This document shows positions 44,614 to 57,400 of a DNA stretch of 64,000 bases, in pieces. The position numbers and the translations under genes are program-made. How positions within the stretch are numbered: position 1 is the stretch's first letter; every line of letters begins with the position of its first letter. The DNA is from Eleginops maclovinus (lineage: Eukaryota; Chordata; Actinopteri; Perciformes; Eleginopidae), in contig NC_086370.1 of the NCBI RefSeq assembly GCF_036324505.1, positions 13,790,600 through 13,854,599 of the forward strand. Direction: 5' to 3'. Under the pieces are notes generated by a model that had not been told where the DNA came from, did not search any database, and saw only the letters and a list, made by a program, of their open reading frames with translations.

Positions 44614-46364
44614 TTAGCTTGCTTTTACCACACTCATCTGGCTGAATAATCTCTCGACTTCAGCGTTCGAGAGTGGCAAGGACAACAGAGACACAGCAGC
44701 AATGGCAAGTTCCTGGAACGGGTTGATATCTGCTGCATTCCTGAACTTCAAAACCTCACTCCAGAAGCCCACTGTGTTTTTTGTTTCATTCCACTTGAAA
44801 AGATGGATGGCATGCCATTGCTGGACAATCTTGTCTATCTCTGCAGGAGAGTAGCCAAGGAGCTTGGGTATGTTTTCAATTTTTTCCAGGCTCTTATTGT
44901 GCTTTAGAGTTTCCTCCTCATTGAAAATGGACATGTACTGCAACGCTTCCATGTTGTCCGGCAGTTTCACTCTCAACTCTTTAGTGAGGGAGATGGTGAA
45001 TGCTACCCACTGCTTTCGGACATTGTTCTATTCTTCAGGCTCAAGGTGAAGCTCAGTTGCCTTCGACTCGAAAAGGTCAACGAGGTACGGATTCGGACTG
45101 ATGAATCCATCAATTGGCTCTTTGAGGACATCAATATTGGCCAGTGGATTCAACACCCTGCTACTCACAGACTTGATCAGGCTAACCAAGCTGTCAAGAA
45201 GTTTCAGAGGATCTACCTGCTCTTCCTCAAAAGCATTGATGGCCAGCTGTACCTCGCCTAGCACTGACTTCAAAAAAGTTAGATACAGGATGTTTTGAGG
45301 ATTGCTGTAGGCCTACATGGAGTATAAAACCTCAGCCATGTAGCAGTGTTCACTTGACTTGGTGACTGTGAAATGCAGTGTAATTGCCTCTTGCTGATAC
45401 AAAATGCGGGAAACCGCCAGTTTTATGGATAGCCAACGTGTGGCACGCACCTTAGTGATCTGTAGGGGTTTCTCCCCTCAAATATTGCTTTGTAAGCCTC
45501 TCTGCGTTTTGGAGACACTGAAAACCATTTATAAGTCTCCTGTACCAAATACTCCACACTACGGGGGATGGTGTCATTGGACGCATGACTTACAGCAAGA
45601 TCCCACCAGATCTTTGAGGCCTTACTCCTCCTTAAGCACTTTATGGACCCCATTATTAATCCCTGTCATACCAGAGGCATTGTCAGTCCCTATCCCCAGG
45701 AGTTTCTCTTTTTGAAGACAGCACTTCTCCAGGAAAGCAACAACAGCTCGGGCTATAGATCTGGCATCTCCTCCCTCCAACTCAACAAGCCCAAGAAATG
45801 TTGAGACAATTGTCTGTTTGGTGTCACTAAAGTACCTTATCACAACACCCAGGTACTTAGAGACACTAACATCTGTGGACTCATCAAAGGAGGAGGCTGA
45901 AGCTGGTCACCGACATCTGTGATCAACTTTTTCAAAAAGTATGGTGCTAAAACACCTCCAATCATCTCCGTGGACTTTGACCTGTGCATTTTAAAATGAG
46001 TAGCAGCAGTGGAGTCTGAGAACGCAGCTTTACATGTTTCTCCAATGTGGTCACATGCCAGCATGGAGCAGTGTTCAGCCATAGCTAATGCCATGGTGGC
46101 TTCAGACTTTTTTGTGGAGTCGGTTTTTAAAAAAATCATTAATGGCAGCTTGCTTTGGGTGGAACTGTTATAAGGCTTTGCCTTTTCAGTAGGTTTTTTA
46201 GAAACCATGTGTTTTCTTACATCGCAAAGTTTGGCGTAGAAATCATCCTTACAGTGCATGCAGTATGCCCGGGTATCGTCTCCAATAAACGGCTTCAACC
46301 AGCCTTTGAATTCAATGTTTGATTCCCACTCCTTTCGATATTTTTGAGCATAAAGTTTAGACAT
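44614..46364 (-). pseudogene. hAT transposase, fragmented
   Basis: Pieces read on the minus strand in order: 45840-46364 (N-terminus with a BED/TTF-type zinc finger, WLKPFIGDDTRAYCMHCKDD), 45622-45843, 45423-45653, 45028-45273 and 44614-44976. The last has the hAT C-terminal dimerisation motif (ELAIAAVSLLSLPLSNAEVE followed by RLFS). At least three frame changes and one nonsense codon (TAG at 45028-45030) separate them. The catalytic core segment GIGTDNASGMTG is recognisable. The gene is not functional as written. Confidence 0.9.
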
Positions 46365-46872
46365 GATGAGCTAGCTAGCTAGATGTTCAGTTTATGTCAG
46401 AGAGGCACACACACAGTGGACGAGGTGAGTAAGTGACTGAGGCTGTGTGAGTCAAATGCAGTTATTTATTTGAGTGTGACACAGTGAAGAAACACTTATA
46501 TTTTCGTTCTACAGCAACAGATCGGCGACAGCGCCAGCGGTGGCTTTGCGCACGTGCGATTCATTTGCTGTCCGGACGCCGAGAGCGTCGCTTAGACTGC
46601 CGCTGGGACTGCGGCGCAAGGCTACTGTGAGACTGGCCGCCTATGAGAGCCTTGGGACGGCGGAGGGGCTTACGGCAGCACTCGCTGCTTGAGGAGAGTA
46701 ACTGCAGAACGATACATGCTTTCACGTCAGAGTCTCCAAAACACCAGAAAAGTCTCCAATAACACCAGAAAAAAATCGCTAGATTTGTCGCTAGTCGCTT
46801 TTGGAAAAAAAAGTCGCCAAGATGATTTGAAAAGTCGGATCTAGCGAGAAAGTGGCCAAGTTGACAACACTG

Positions 46873-46880
46873 CTTGATCC
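46873..46880. repeat. hAT target-site duplication, right copy
   Basis: CTTGATCC, identical to 39104-39111. Confidence 0.97.
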
Positions 46881-47831
46881 TCCTTAGCAACGGTCAATAT
46901 ATTCCTTGACAGCGGCCTACACTACTGGTCACATGTTGTGAATTGACCAATCAGAATCGAGTATTCAACTAAGCCATAAGAGTGGGCTATTTGGTATAAG
47001 CATTGAGTTATTTAAAGCCGCTCTTATCCGTATTTTTGTATCAAAAAACGATCAAATAACTACTTGTAATAGGGACACTAGAAAGACGGACCTTGCCTTT
47101 CTCTCATGGACAAAAATGGAAATAGGCTCTTCACCATTGTTATGAAAGAACAATATGCAGTGGTTGAGTTGCTAAGTGCACTCAATTATTATGAGATATT
47201 AACTTTACTTAATTTCTGTTTTACGCTACCTTATAATTCTACTCCACTAGATTTTGGTGGGAAATATTTTATTTTTTTACTCCACTACATTTAGCTTTAC
47301 ATTTACCAACTACAACATTTAAGCAAGAAACACATACATGCAAAATCGGAAATGGGCCATTCTTAATAATACTGTAGGTATTTTTCTTGGGTTACTGTAA
47401 AATATAAAACCTTTAGAACTTGAAAAATCAAAAGCAATGACAGATAAATACAAACTGAAAAATCACAAAACATGTAAAAGGTAGTTTACATACCAAAAAC
47501 AATGTTTTACTGAAGTAAAACAAATTAATAGCACTTGTTTTTTCACTACTCAGTAAACAGTTTGTTCAAATAATGTAAGTGTGCAGTTTAAAGCTGTTGA
47601 ATTCAACATCCTTTATCAATAGCATGTGCCACTTCAGGTGTTGACATGGCGGACCCTATACTGGTCTTTTGGAATTCGGGATTTTGTAATAAATTCAAAA
47701 GCCAACATTTTCAACTTTTTTCTCTCGACTAAATAAACCTAGATGAGAGCTCTTGACCTACGAATATTTCCAGCCAATCAGAACCCCGTGGGCGGGACTA
47801 AGAATTAAACAGCGGAAGATTCAAAACGAAG
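46881..47831. other. Spacer upstream of arhgap19 with a degenerate MITE piece
   Basis: No gene was recognised. 47223-47300 (TTCTACTCCACTA ... TTTTTTACTCCACTACATTTA) matches the middle of a very common teleost hAT-type MITE. The part next to 47832 should hold the arhgap19 promoter; no TATA box was seen. Confidence 0.5.
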
Positions 47832-49817
47832 ATGGCGGCTGAAAATGATCCCCACAACAATCACAAACTGAGCAGAAGGTACAAACTTTTCGCGAAGTAT
47901 GTCTTTAAATGAACATCTAACCTTACATCTTGAAGTATGGGTTCTTGCATTTATTAGTGCAGATGCATTATTTGTGTTGGGAACTACTAAGTAGTAGAGT
48001 AGCTTAGTATCAGATGTGTTAGCGTTAGCCAGCTTAGCTTACCTAGCAACAGTTGTGCTTTCATTACCGTACATTATGAAGCGGGTTTATGCAAGGTACG
48101 CTTACACATACTTTTTTATTTGCTTTGGTGTATGGTGGTGCAAACACAAACATAAGAACATGTAAGCGAACATAAAACAATATAACGATTATAAAAATAA
48201 TAAAGTATAAATATACAAAGACACTATAAAACGTAGTGCTATGACTATATGACAAACTGCAGTATATTATATTTTGAAATGGAAAGCTGTGCAGATTTAG
48301 GGATGTATGGAAATGTGCAAAATGTATTCAGAGAGATGGACATGGCTCTCAGTATTAAAAAAAGAAGGAGAGAGATGTGTATTTTTGCATTTGCATGTGT
48401 AACGTTTACGTATGTCACCCCTTTTGTCTTAACTTGACTAAAAGCAATTAACCTCTGAGCCTCAAAATGAGCACCAACCAGTGGTGTAAAGTAACTAAGT
48501 AGATTTATAACATTTTGATTGCAGGACTTTTACTTGTAACAGAGTATTCCTACACTCTGGTACTTTTACTTAACTATAAGATCTAAGTACTACTTCCACC
48601 TCGGGCCCAAACCCACCCTCTGTGTTTGTCTTCAACAGGGGAACAAAATGCACTATGTTTATCAGCCAGTTAAAGCCAAGCACAAGCCAGCCTGTGATCT
48701 TTAACCCAGACTTCTTTGTGGAGAGGCTGAGGCATGAGCATCCACAGGCCTTTGCGGATTTGGTGCTTAGCAATATCACCCGACTCATAGACCTTCCAGG
48801 GGATGAGTTTGCACAACTCACCGGAGAGTCAGAGGCCAAGGTGCCCTCTACCAATGGCTTTCTGCGATCCTTCAACTTCCTGAAACGGAAAGGTGGGGAC
48901 ACTGCTGTGTTAACACTTTTTGAAATGCAATTTTAGACTAATATTGTATGTGTGCAACAGTATTAACGAATGGTAAATTGTCTATAAAAGGCCCGCCGTT
49001 TATTTATCCACAAACCTATTTAATGTCATTAAATAACACTTCTTCAGACTTGCAATGTATGTGTTTCCACCAGGGCTGGAATTATTTGTCCATTAATCGA
49101 TTAAGCAGTCGCTTAAAATGAATCTGTTTATCATTATTATTTGTTAAAGGATTTTTTTTGCTGAAAAATGACCTGAACCTTACACTATCTGTTATCCTGA
49201 CATTAATAAATGTAGGTTCCATTTGATTGATCGGTAATGTTATAATGTATGAAATGATTATAATAAATTATTTTAGGGAATAAATCCAACATGTGCAATC
49301 TAAACAATCAGTCTTACTTTGTTTTTGATGACTTTCAGACAAAGGAGTTGTTTTTGGTGCACCACTAACTGAAGAAGGAATAGCACAGATCTATCAGCTC
49401 ATTGAATACCTGAGTAAAAGTGAGTATTACTGAATATACGGTCATACATTCTGCCATGTTCAGGGCACATCCACAGCCGTTATGATGATTGATATCATGA
49501 ATACAGTTTGTATGTGTCACTCCAGAGGCAGGCAAATCTGAAGACATGACATTTTGTTCAGATAATCACCTCTAATATTTATTAGATTTAATAATCTCTT
49601 GATATACCTAGTTTAAGTGCGTTATCAGCCTGTATCTGCGGCCATGTTCAGACCTGACAAGGAAATCCATTCACAAGTGGACAGCTCTAAGTACAGATAT
49701 GAATGCATCCAATAGACTTTGAGATCCGATAGCCGACACTACGACGTTAAAAGAACCACATTATTTAAGCAGTGTGTGTATACATGCATATTATGCTACA
49801 TTGAAGGACCACCTTCT

Positions 49818-49854
<37 letters not shown>

Positions 49855-52800
49855 ACACATGGGGCATAAAGGTGAAATTAAAGGTCTCCTATTATGCTAT
49901 ATTTAACAATGCATTGTAGGGTAATATCTATACGAAACATGTCTGTGAAGTGTATTGGCTCAAAATACCAAACAGATCCCCCATTGTAGTATGCCTAATA
50001 CCCCTCTGTTTCAGCCCTGTTCCTGAAGTGCTGATTCTGTGACTGTCGTTTTAAATTTGAGTGGATCTGAAGCTGGCCACGCCCCTTTGGAGAGCATGCA
50101 GCTCTCTGTCTGAGGAGAATAGTTTCTAACGGTGATACTCAACTAAACGCTGCCGTGATTAAACCCCATATTATGTTCCAAACCACATCAAGCATTATTT
50201 CTGAAACACTTCTCAGTGTTTACCGCTAGAACAGTGACATTATATGCAAACAACAACTCTTAAGTCCCTCCTGCAGACATCCTGCTTAATACACAGACAC
50301 ACAGAGCTGCACGAGGGGATTCAGCTCGCGACTGTATATTAGGGACCATAGGTTGAGACGTGTCACTTGTGCGGAACGTTGCCTGGAGTTCAATGTAAAG
50401 CCAGCCCACATTTCCGATATGTCGTCATATCGACAGCAAATCTGGATCAGCTTGTCTGTACCCCCGTTTTTAGAGATGTGGGTAAGGAGGAAAAGAGAAA
50501 GGAGACTATTTTCTGACACTTTGTGAGTCTCCTTTCACACAGGGGACACATATGTATGTATAAGACATCAAAAAGTGCATTTTGCATAATAGGGAACCTT
50601 TGAGTTTACATTATCAGTACTGGTTACAAACATGCTCAGAAGTAAACGACATGCTAACTTGATGAAGGATTTTGTGAGTTGATTAGAGAAAGACCAAACG
50701 ATATTTGGTATAAACACATTAACGATGCTGTAGTCCTGAACGCTCTCCGGGAAGTTCGCTGGAGGTGATGTATTGTAGCCCAGGTGTGTTTTATAAGTGA
50801 TCGCTGCACCATACTTATCATGGTATTGTCTCCTCTGATTATTGTGCCATGCTGTTGCACCCGTCATAATTGTTTTTAAATGAAAACTGAACATGTCCGT
50901 TTTTATTTACATATAAATGGGGAAAGTGAGATCTGATGATAAGTGGTCACTCGAGACGCTTGTTGAGATGCAATCATATCCCAGGTGTGAACAAACGTAG
51001 TCACAGCTGACTTGTGATTGGATCCCCCAAGATGCATGTTAACGCAAGGGCTGAACAGGGTCTTTAAGTCTTATAAGAATTGGATTGCTTGAGCATCAAG
51101 GCTGTAACTTAAGTTGTACTACTTGTTCTTTGACTTAGGTGGAGTGCAGTGACTTAGCATGAGGTCATGTTTTTTTTCTAGAAAGCGATGATGTCATTCT
51201 CTGAAAGTGGACACCAGGAGAAAATGCTTGGGTCAATAATTTATCTGAAAGCACTTTGCTCTGGCTGTCTCCCTCCTTTCTATTTAAATTCACTCCGTCC
51301 CCCCCCCCTTACTTCTGTGTCTTGCCTCCTTCAGTTTTTGTCTACCCTCCTACACTCCACATCATTCTTTTTCCCTCCACTTTTGCCGTCGCTCAATATC
51401 TTTCTCTCCCACTCTACAGATCTTCATGTGGAGGGGTTGTTCCGTGTGCCAGGCCACAGCCTCAGGCAGGCAGCCCTGAGGGAGATGCTAAACGCGGGGG
51501 CAGATATAGATCTAGAGACAGGAGACTTCCACCCCAATGATGCGGCCACTCTGCTCAAAGCCTACTTGGGAGATCTGCCAGAGCCCCTGCTCACACACAG
51601 ACACTATCATGCTCACCTGAAGATCGGAGGTGGGGGTTAACTCAACAGGTCCTTTTTATATCTCAAGATAAAATAAACCTGATCAATTTAAAGACAAGAA
51701 AGAAACCAATAGTTTCCCCCTTGCTCCCTTTGAAACAATCCTCTTATGTTCTGTGTCCAGAGCTGACTCGCTTTGATGATAAGGGCGATAAGACGGATGT
51801 GCCTGACAAGGACCGTCAGATTGAGGCCTTTCAGCTGCTGTTTATGCTGCTCCCTTCAGCCAACCGCAGCTTGTTGAAGCTGCTGCTGGACCTGCTCTAC
51901 CACACCGCTCGGAATCAGCACATCAACAAGATGTCTGCTATCAATCTAGCCACTATGTTTGCTCCACACATCATCTGGCCCAAAAATGTAAGTGCTATGT
52001 GGATCTATCTACCTTCTAATTAAGTTAAAACCATCCCCACTATGTTTGCTGTCAAGTTCATTTTGACAGGGCTTTTGTTTGTGTTGCAGGTGATGGCGAG
52101 TGATCTTCAGGGGAAAATTGAGCAACTGAATAAGGGGATAGCGTTCCTCATCAGGCATTCACAAAAGCTCTTTAAGGTAAGCCACATCATGATGGTTTTC
52201 TCTGCAGCTGACTTCTTATTCTTTACAAATATATGTGTGTTGTTGCGTCTCTCTGTATGATAGGACATGATCGGATGGGATGTTTGTTTTCATTTAAAAC
52301 AAACCCGTGAAGGTGTTTTTATTTAGATATCATTAGAATAATAAATGTAAAACATCACAGCTAGGAGGTAGTGATGTTGTTTTTTTAATATGATCTTACT
52401 TTATAATGCGATGCTTATAACCACCCTTTCATGTCAAGTGATGTTGTTGCCATGGTTGCATTACATGCAAAAGGGGTAAAGAAGAAGAAACATATTACAT
52501 TTACATGTGAAACAAATATCAGTAAAGGCTATTTGGTTTTCAAAGTGACACATAATCAGCAGCATTTTAAAAGCCAAAGGCTGCAGCATTGTATTTATTA
52601 ATTTATTTACATTGTATGCCTGGTTTATTGCCAATGCTCCACCCGGATGCCATTTTTTATGTTGAGAGTGAGGTCATACATTTCCAAATACCCTTCACGT
52701 GGATCACATGGTATACTTTTAATTGTTCACAATGAGCTCTCTTTAGAGGATTTATTTTACATTTACTTTCATTGAAGGCACCTACGTACATCAAAGAGTA

Positions 52801-54436
52801 TACCCGCTTGTACTTCACAGGATCAAAAACTCTTGAATCGAGGGTGAGTGTGTTTTGCCCTCCAATCTTTTGTTCTCTTTCTAAGTTCATCTTAATAAAG
52901 AAGTGTGTGGGGTAGAACCATATTATATTTATCTCTAAAGCTCTGTTCAAATGTCGTTTGTTCCATTTTCTCACTTTTGAATCTAGAAATGTCAGTGTCT
53001 GGTTAATTTAGGGTACATCCTGTCTAAATACAGAACCTTGAGAGACTCTTATCTGCACTTAATAGCATGAGTTTTCAAAGGAAATTGACATCAAAAACAT
53101 TCCTGCCCACTGCCATACCACTGTACAACAAATCCCCTCTGGCTGGCAGAGAACTCTCAGCTCATAGTTTCTCTCTGAGTACAGGACTTATAACTTGCTG
53201 TACATTTGACATATATATTTAATTCAATATTCCACTCCCTGCAATCAAATGTATATATTATTTTTTACTCTCTAATGCTGGTTTATTTCTATTTTTTATA
53301 TCTTTTTAGAATAGTTTATTTCTACTCTCTTACTCCTAATTATGTGCAATGCCTTGTTTTGTTTTATGCTGCTGCAACGCAAACATTTCCCAGTTTGGGA
53401 TTAATAAATACCTCTTATCTTATGGAAACGTCTCAATACTGTCAGCTTCTAAAGCCTCTTGTTTCTTGCTCACATGTTGTGCTGTGTAACTTAGCTCTTG
53501 AGGTGTTACTATGATCACTTGAAAAGCAATAGATTTAAAGAATTTAAAGAGTCTCGTCTCATGTGATGTCCTACATTTCTAGGACGACCTGACACTCTGT
53601 TCTGGGAGTAAAGACGAGCCCATACCTGCGGTAACAGCTGCCTCCCCTTCTCCCTCTGTGAGGACAATCAGAGGTGAGGTCAGCAGTTCCTCCACCTCAA
53701 AGTCCCCTGAGAGAACGAGTTACACTGAGTCTGCCCTCAGAGAACTGTACCAGCAGGTCAGCACCATGCCTGAGTCGGCCAAAAAGAAGAAACTAATCAG
53801 ACAGGTGTGGTATAGGTCCGCATAGCTATTGCAAGGAGGAAGAACATAAACACACTATTTTCAACCCTGCACCTAAATGTGTTGTATTTTGTGTGTAGTT
53901 TGACAAGCAGCCATTGCTGGCACCTTCGTCTGACTCTCGGACGCCGTTCAGCAGGAAACACTGGCGCTCCCGCTCGTTGGGAGGAATTATCAAGGTTTGT
54001 TGACGGTGCCCCTGTGTACCATTACAGGTTTTTCAGCCTTAATTCCATTATGTTCAGATTCTAAAGGAAAAACATTTGAACGAAAAATACGCGTTTAGTT
54101 TACAATAGAAAAAACATAGTATGTTTAACACAACCCTTCCCATCTCAATGTCGTGCCCTGTTGTTTATGAAACAGAGGAAGGTGTTGGGAGGTCAGGTAT
54201 TAAGAGAGAAAGAAAACTGCAGACTGCAGAGTCCTCCATCCTTTGGGCAATTGATGGCAAAGGAAGAGAAAAACCCCAGCTGTGGAGGAGTGAGTATTGG
54301 TGCAACACAAAGCAAACACAGTATTTTCAATAATTGTAATGTTGTGGTCCTGTAGGCCACCTGCCTTCAGATGCCTCTTGCCATCACAGGAGGTAATCAC
54401 ATGAATGTCAGGATGACTGACCGGCTCAATAAATAG
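47832..54436 (+). CDS. arhgap19: Rho GTPase-activating protein 19
   Basis: Exons: 47832-47878, 48639-48892, 49339-49419, 51420-51629, 51761-51987, 52090-52176, 52778-52843, 53583-53804, 53899-53994, 54176-54289 and probably 54371-54436, giving 489 aa (human 494). The RhoGAP domain starts after VVFGAPLTEEGIAQIYQLIE. It holds the arginine finger in EGLFRVPG, then DLPEPLLTHRHY, KDRQIEAFQLLF, NRSLLKLLLDLLYHTA and NLATMFAPHIIWP. ARHGAP19 switches off RhoA and is active in mitosis and cytokinesis. N-terminal FNPDFFVERLRHEHP and SNITRLIDLPGDEF, and the tail ELYQQVSTMPESAKKKKLIR, distinguish it from other RhoGAPs. The last exon is uncertain: reading through the GTGAGT donor at 54290 reaches a stop at 54355, also giving 489 aa. 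It is followed by slit1, the same order and direction as in human. Confidence 0.93.
48479..48601 (+). mobile_element. hAT-type MITE, internally deleted
   Basis: Starts CAGTGGTGTAAAGTAACTAA and ends with GTACTTTTACTTAACTATAA ... TACTTCCACCT, matching both ends of a ubiquitous teleost repeat. It ends 37 bp before exon 2 of arhgap19. Confidence 0.75.
49821..49853. repeat. (GT)n microsatellite
   Basis: Pure GT run of 33 bp in arhgap19 intron 3. Confidence 0.97.
49880..50601. mobile_element. MITE-like element with AAAGGT..CCTATTATGC ends (inner)
   Basis: AAAGGTCTCCTATTATGC starts at 49880 and GCATAATAGGGAACCTTT ends at 50601, an 18-bp terminal inverted repeat with two mismatches. The 722-bp interior has no long open frame. 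This end sequence is frequent in fish genomes. Its flanks show no obvious duplication. Confidence 0.8.
53215..53435 (+). repeat. LINE-like 3' tail
   Basis: TTTTATGCTGCTGCAACGCA followed by TTTCCCAGTTTGGGATTAAT and AAATACCTCTTATCTTAT in arhgap19 intron 7 is the 3' end of a common teleost non-LTR element. The upstream boundary is uncertain. Confidence 0.65.
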
Positions 54437-57400
54437 TTTTGAAATTTTCTTTAATATTCCCCTATGATGGAGGGCATGTATGGAAATACACACAAGTAGC
54501 AATTTCCTTTTATTTAAATCAAACTAATCCAAATGTTGCATTTTAAATTGTGGGACAGCACGATTCTCTCCTAAAAGTGTCATCGACTATGACAAGTAGT
54601 TTTCCTCCTGCCTGTGCTGAAGCAGTTTCCTGGCTCGTCCAGCTGCCTGTCTGTGGTTCACCACAGGCCAGCCTGGCCTCTCTTTGACTCAACAGTGCTT
54701 ACATTGCTAATGATGCCTGATGTACTCTGCTGAAAGGATTAAAAATAACCAAATCTTTTTTTCTCTACCTCTCTTCTCATCTTGTTTAGGATTAATCGAC
54801 TTTAAAAGAATGTGCTCTACTAAGGAAACATTGGTCTGGCTGTTATGTAAGGGGTATTAAAGGATCTTCTCGAGGTGTCGACACAAACTAAACAGTGAAA
54901 GGCACTGTGCAGCTTTGTTTAGACACCATGTTTAGATCTGTACTCTGCTTTTCTTTCTCAAGAAGTAAGATGTTTATGTCTTGAAGGTTAGTGAGATAGC
55001 AATTTCTTGCAGTCTAGTAAGGTTTACTGAAGCTGAAAGTCTGATATGAGTTAAATCGGATGATCCACGCCTTTTATTTCAAGTCAATGCAATTAATGGA
55101 TTTTCTTACAAGGTCAATAGGTGATCCGTCTTCATCTCCTTGCATATTTTTCTTTAAGATGTTTTGCAGGAAGCAAATGATCTGTATTGAAACCAATGAA
55201 TTTGTGGGTGTTTAGCTTTATCATCTGGAACACATTTATTTAATTTGCAAACCACATTGTATTTATTTTTTATTGCTCATATGGCTGTTTCAAGTCCCTG
55301 ATTCCAAAGCATCAGATGTTTTGATAGGATGTGATACGCAGGCTTTTTCTATAAAAATGTGACTTTTTTTTGTGTGTAAGTAATAATAAGTTAGTAGGAC
55401 TCTCACAGTCAAAGCGGACCCTTCAAGACTTTTTTTTTAGACAAGTTGTGAATTCTGAGTGCCTTAAAGTGAATATGTCTTAAGTAACTGTATAATGCAA
55501 TTCTAATTTCCGCTGGAAATTGCTAATAGCTTTGGGAGTGTGCTTAACTGTCTATAAAAATGTAATTCAGGCATCAGGTAGCAAGTGAAATACCAGCTTA
55601 TGTAGATAGTTTGTCTATGTTTCCATTAGCTCAAATCCTGGGTGTCAAGCTGTGAGTCTTTAAACTACTGCTACTTTAAACTACTTCTTGATCTTGCTTT
55701 TATATTTAAGTGGTCTTAAGGCCAGTGTTGACTCTTATGCAACATTTTATAACGTTTTATATATCTCAGATGAATTTATGCAAACATTTTTCTTTTGACC
55801 TTTTTTAAAATTGTACTGTCTATATTTATCTTTTCAAAACGTTCAGTTCAAATGAAGGAGGATTTGTTGTTTGCCTTCAGATGTGGTTGTAAAGCAGGTG
55901 CTTTCTTTCAGAGTTTGAGCCACTGCCACTTTTAAAGCCTGCTTGTTGTCTTTTAACTCTTTCAGTAGCAGTTTTCAGGTCAATGGTCACTGCCAGGCTG
56001 TTACATTCCAACTATAATGTGATCATTGTCGACGATGTAAACTGATGATATTAATGCTACTGTGAAGCTATGCAACTTACTGTAATTAAAAGACAATCAA
56101 GCAAAGTTCTGTGGGTGTATTTTCTTTTGACATGATATAATGTGTGCTTAAGTAGGATTGCAAGGTAATTATGAACCTTTTTTTCATTAATTGGTGTTAA
56201 AAGACGTTTATTTTTATTTCGTTTTTATTACTCTCCCTGGAATTTGAGTAACGCTACCCTCTGCAGCAGTTTTTCTTGCAGCCACAAGGTGATGCTGTTT
56301 AGTTACAAATAGTCATTCAGCCAGAGCACATTCATCCATAGACTGTATGGGTACGACGTGCTTTGATTTGTCCGTGAAGTTGCTCAACTGTTAAAGACGA
56401 TGATTATGAATATGATTGATATATCTGCATACACTCCTGTGCTGTAAAATACCCTAAATATGTACATAAACATTCAATACTTACCGAAAAAAGACATTCT
56501 TAATTCATATAAATGAAATTAAATACATTATCCCACTAGCCGCTGCAAATAAATGCTGCTTTACATTTTTGTTTCCCCTTTCTTTAACTTCTTCCAAATT
56601 GAACAGTGCATGTCCCGATGTCAAACATTCAGAAAGTAGTCAACAAGTTGTGTGTTCGTGTTTGGTTTTAAAAGTGTTCATTGCAGCAAATAAGAAACAG
56701 GAAGAAAATGAGATTCAAACAAAACAAATTGTACATAAAATAAGAGATTTTGCTAAAGTTTACAGATGTCAATCAGTTTGAAGCTAGATATGACCTACAA
56801 TTAAAAAAATACCCAAAATGCCTCAGAAGGGATCATCTGTTACTAAAAATCGTTGCTGGATTTGCCCATGAAATGGACATATTTGACGGAGTCTGAGAGA
56901 GAGTGGGTGGACTGGTTAGAGTGGAGGCAGCCTTCTACAATAGGAGGAATGTCTCGGTGTGTCATTATAGTGTCCATGTCAATGCATGTTTGGTATTGTA
57001 AGTATATGTTGTAAACATCTGTGAGAATGGACCTGCTTTTTCTCATGTTCTGTAAATATACATCAGACAGCTTCCATGATAGGAATAGCATTGTTTTACA
57101 GCCAAAACTCTGGAGGGGCTTTATTTAGCATTCCTACTCCAAAATGAGAATGATGACTGTAAAATGAGTCCGACGTACTGTAATCAACTTCACATTATCT
57201 GGTGTGCAACTAAACCCACAAGCACTTATGATGAGTAGATGTGATTTTGCTAGTGTATGCAACAAAATGCGTTTCAGAGGGAGCTAATTTAGTCTAGAAC
57301 TACCGATAGTGCAAGGACAAACATTTAAGGTTAACATATTTTTTGTAGATTCCAGCATAATTTATAGCTTTTTTTTGTGTCAACAATGGATGGTTGAGGA

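Larger units (their letters stand above)
39112..46872 (-). mobile_element. hAT transposon, interrupted by a Ty3 retrotransposon
   Basis: Termini are CAGTGTTGCCAACT (left) and the inverted CAGTGTTGTCAACT (right), 13 of 14 identical, flanked by the perfect 8-bp duplication CTTGATCC. Subterminal regions carry repeated AGTCGCTA-type motifs (39165-39180; 46776-46810) and a twice-repeated AGTCTCCAA(AT)AACACCAGAAAA unit (about 46730-46770). Removing the 4920-bp retrotransposon leaves about 2.84 kb, a normal size for an autonomous hAT. The coding strand is minus; the transposase remnants lie in 44614-46364. Confidence 0.96.
49644..51060. mobile_element. Inverted-repeat DNA element in arhgap19 intron 3 (outer)
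   Basis: The left end (GTTCAGACCT, ATTCACAAGTGGACAGCT) recurs inverted at the right end (AGCTGACTTGTGATTGGATC, GGGCTGAAC). The ends are diverged but clearly related. A second inverted-repeat element is nested inside, and a GT microsatellite lies at 49821-49853. Exact termini and target duplication are not resolved. Confidence 0.65.
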
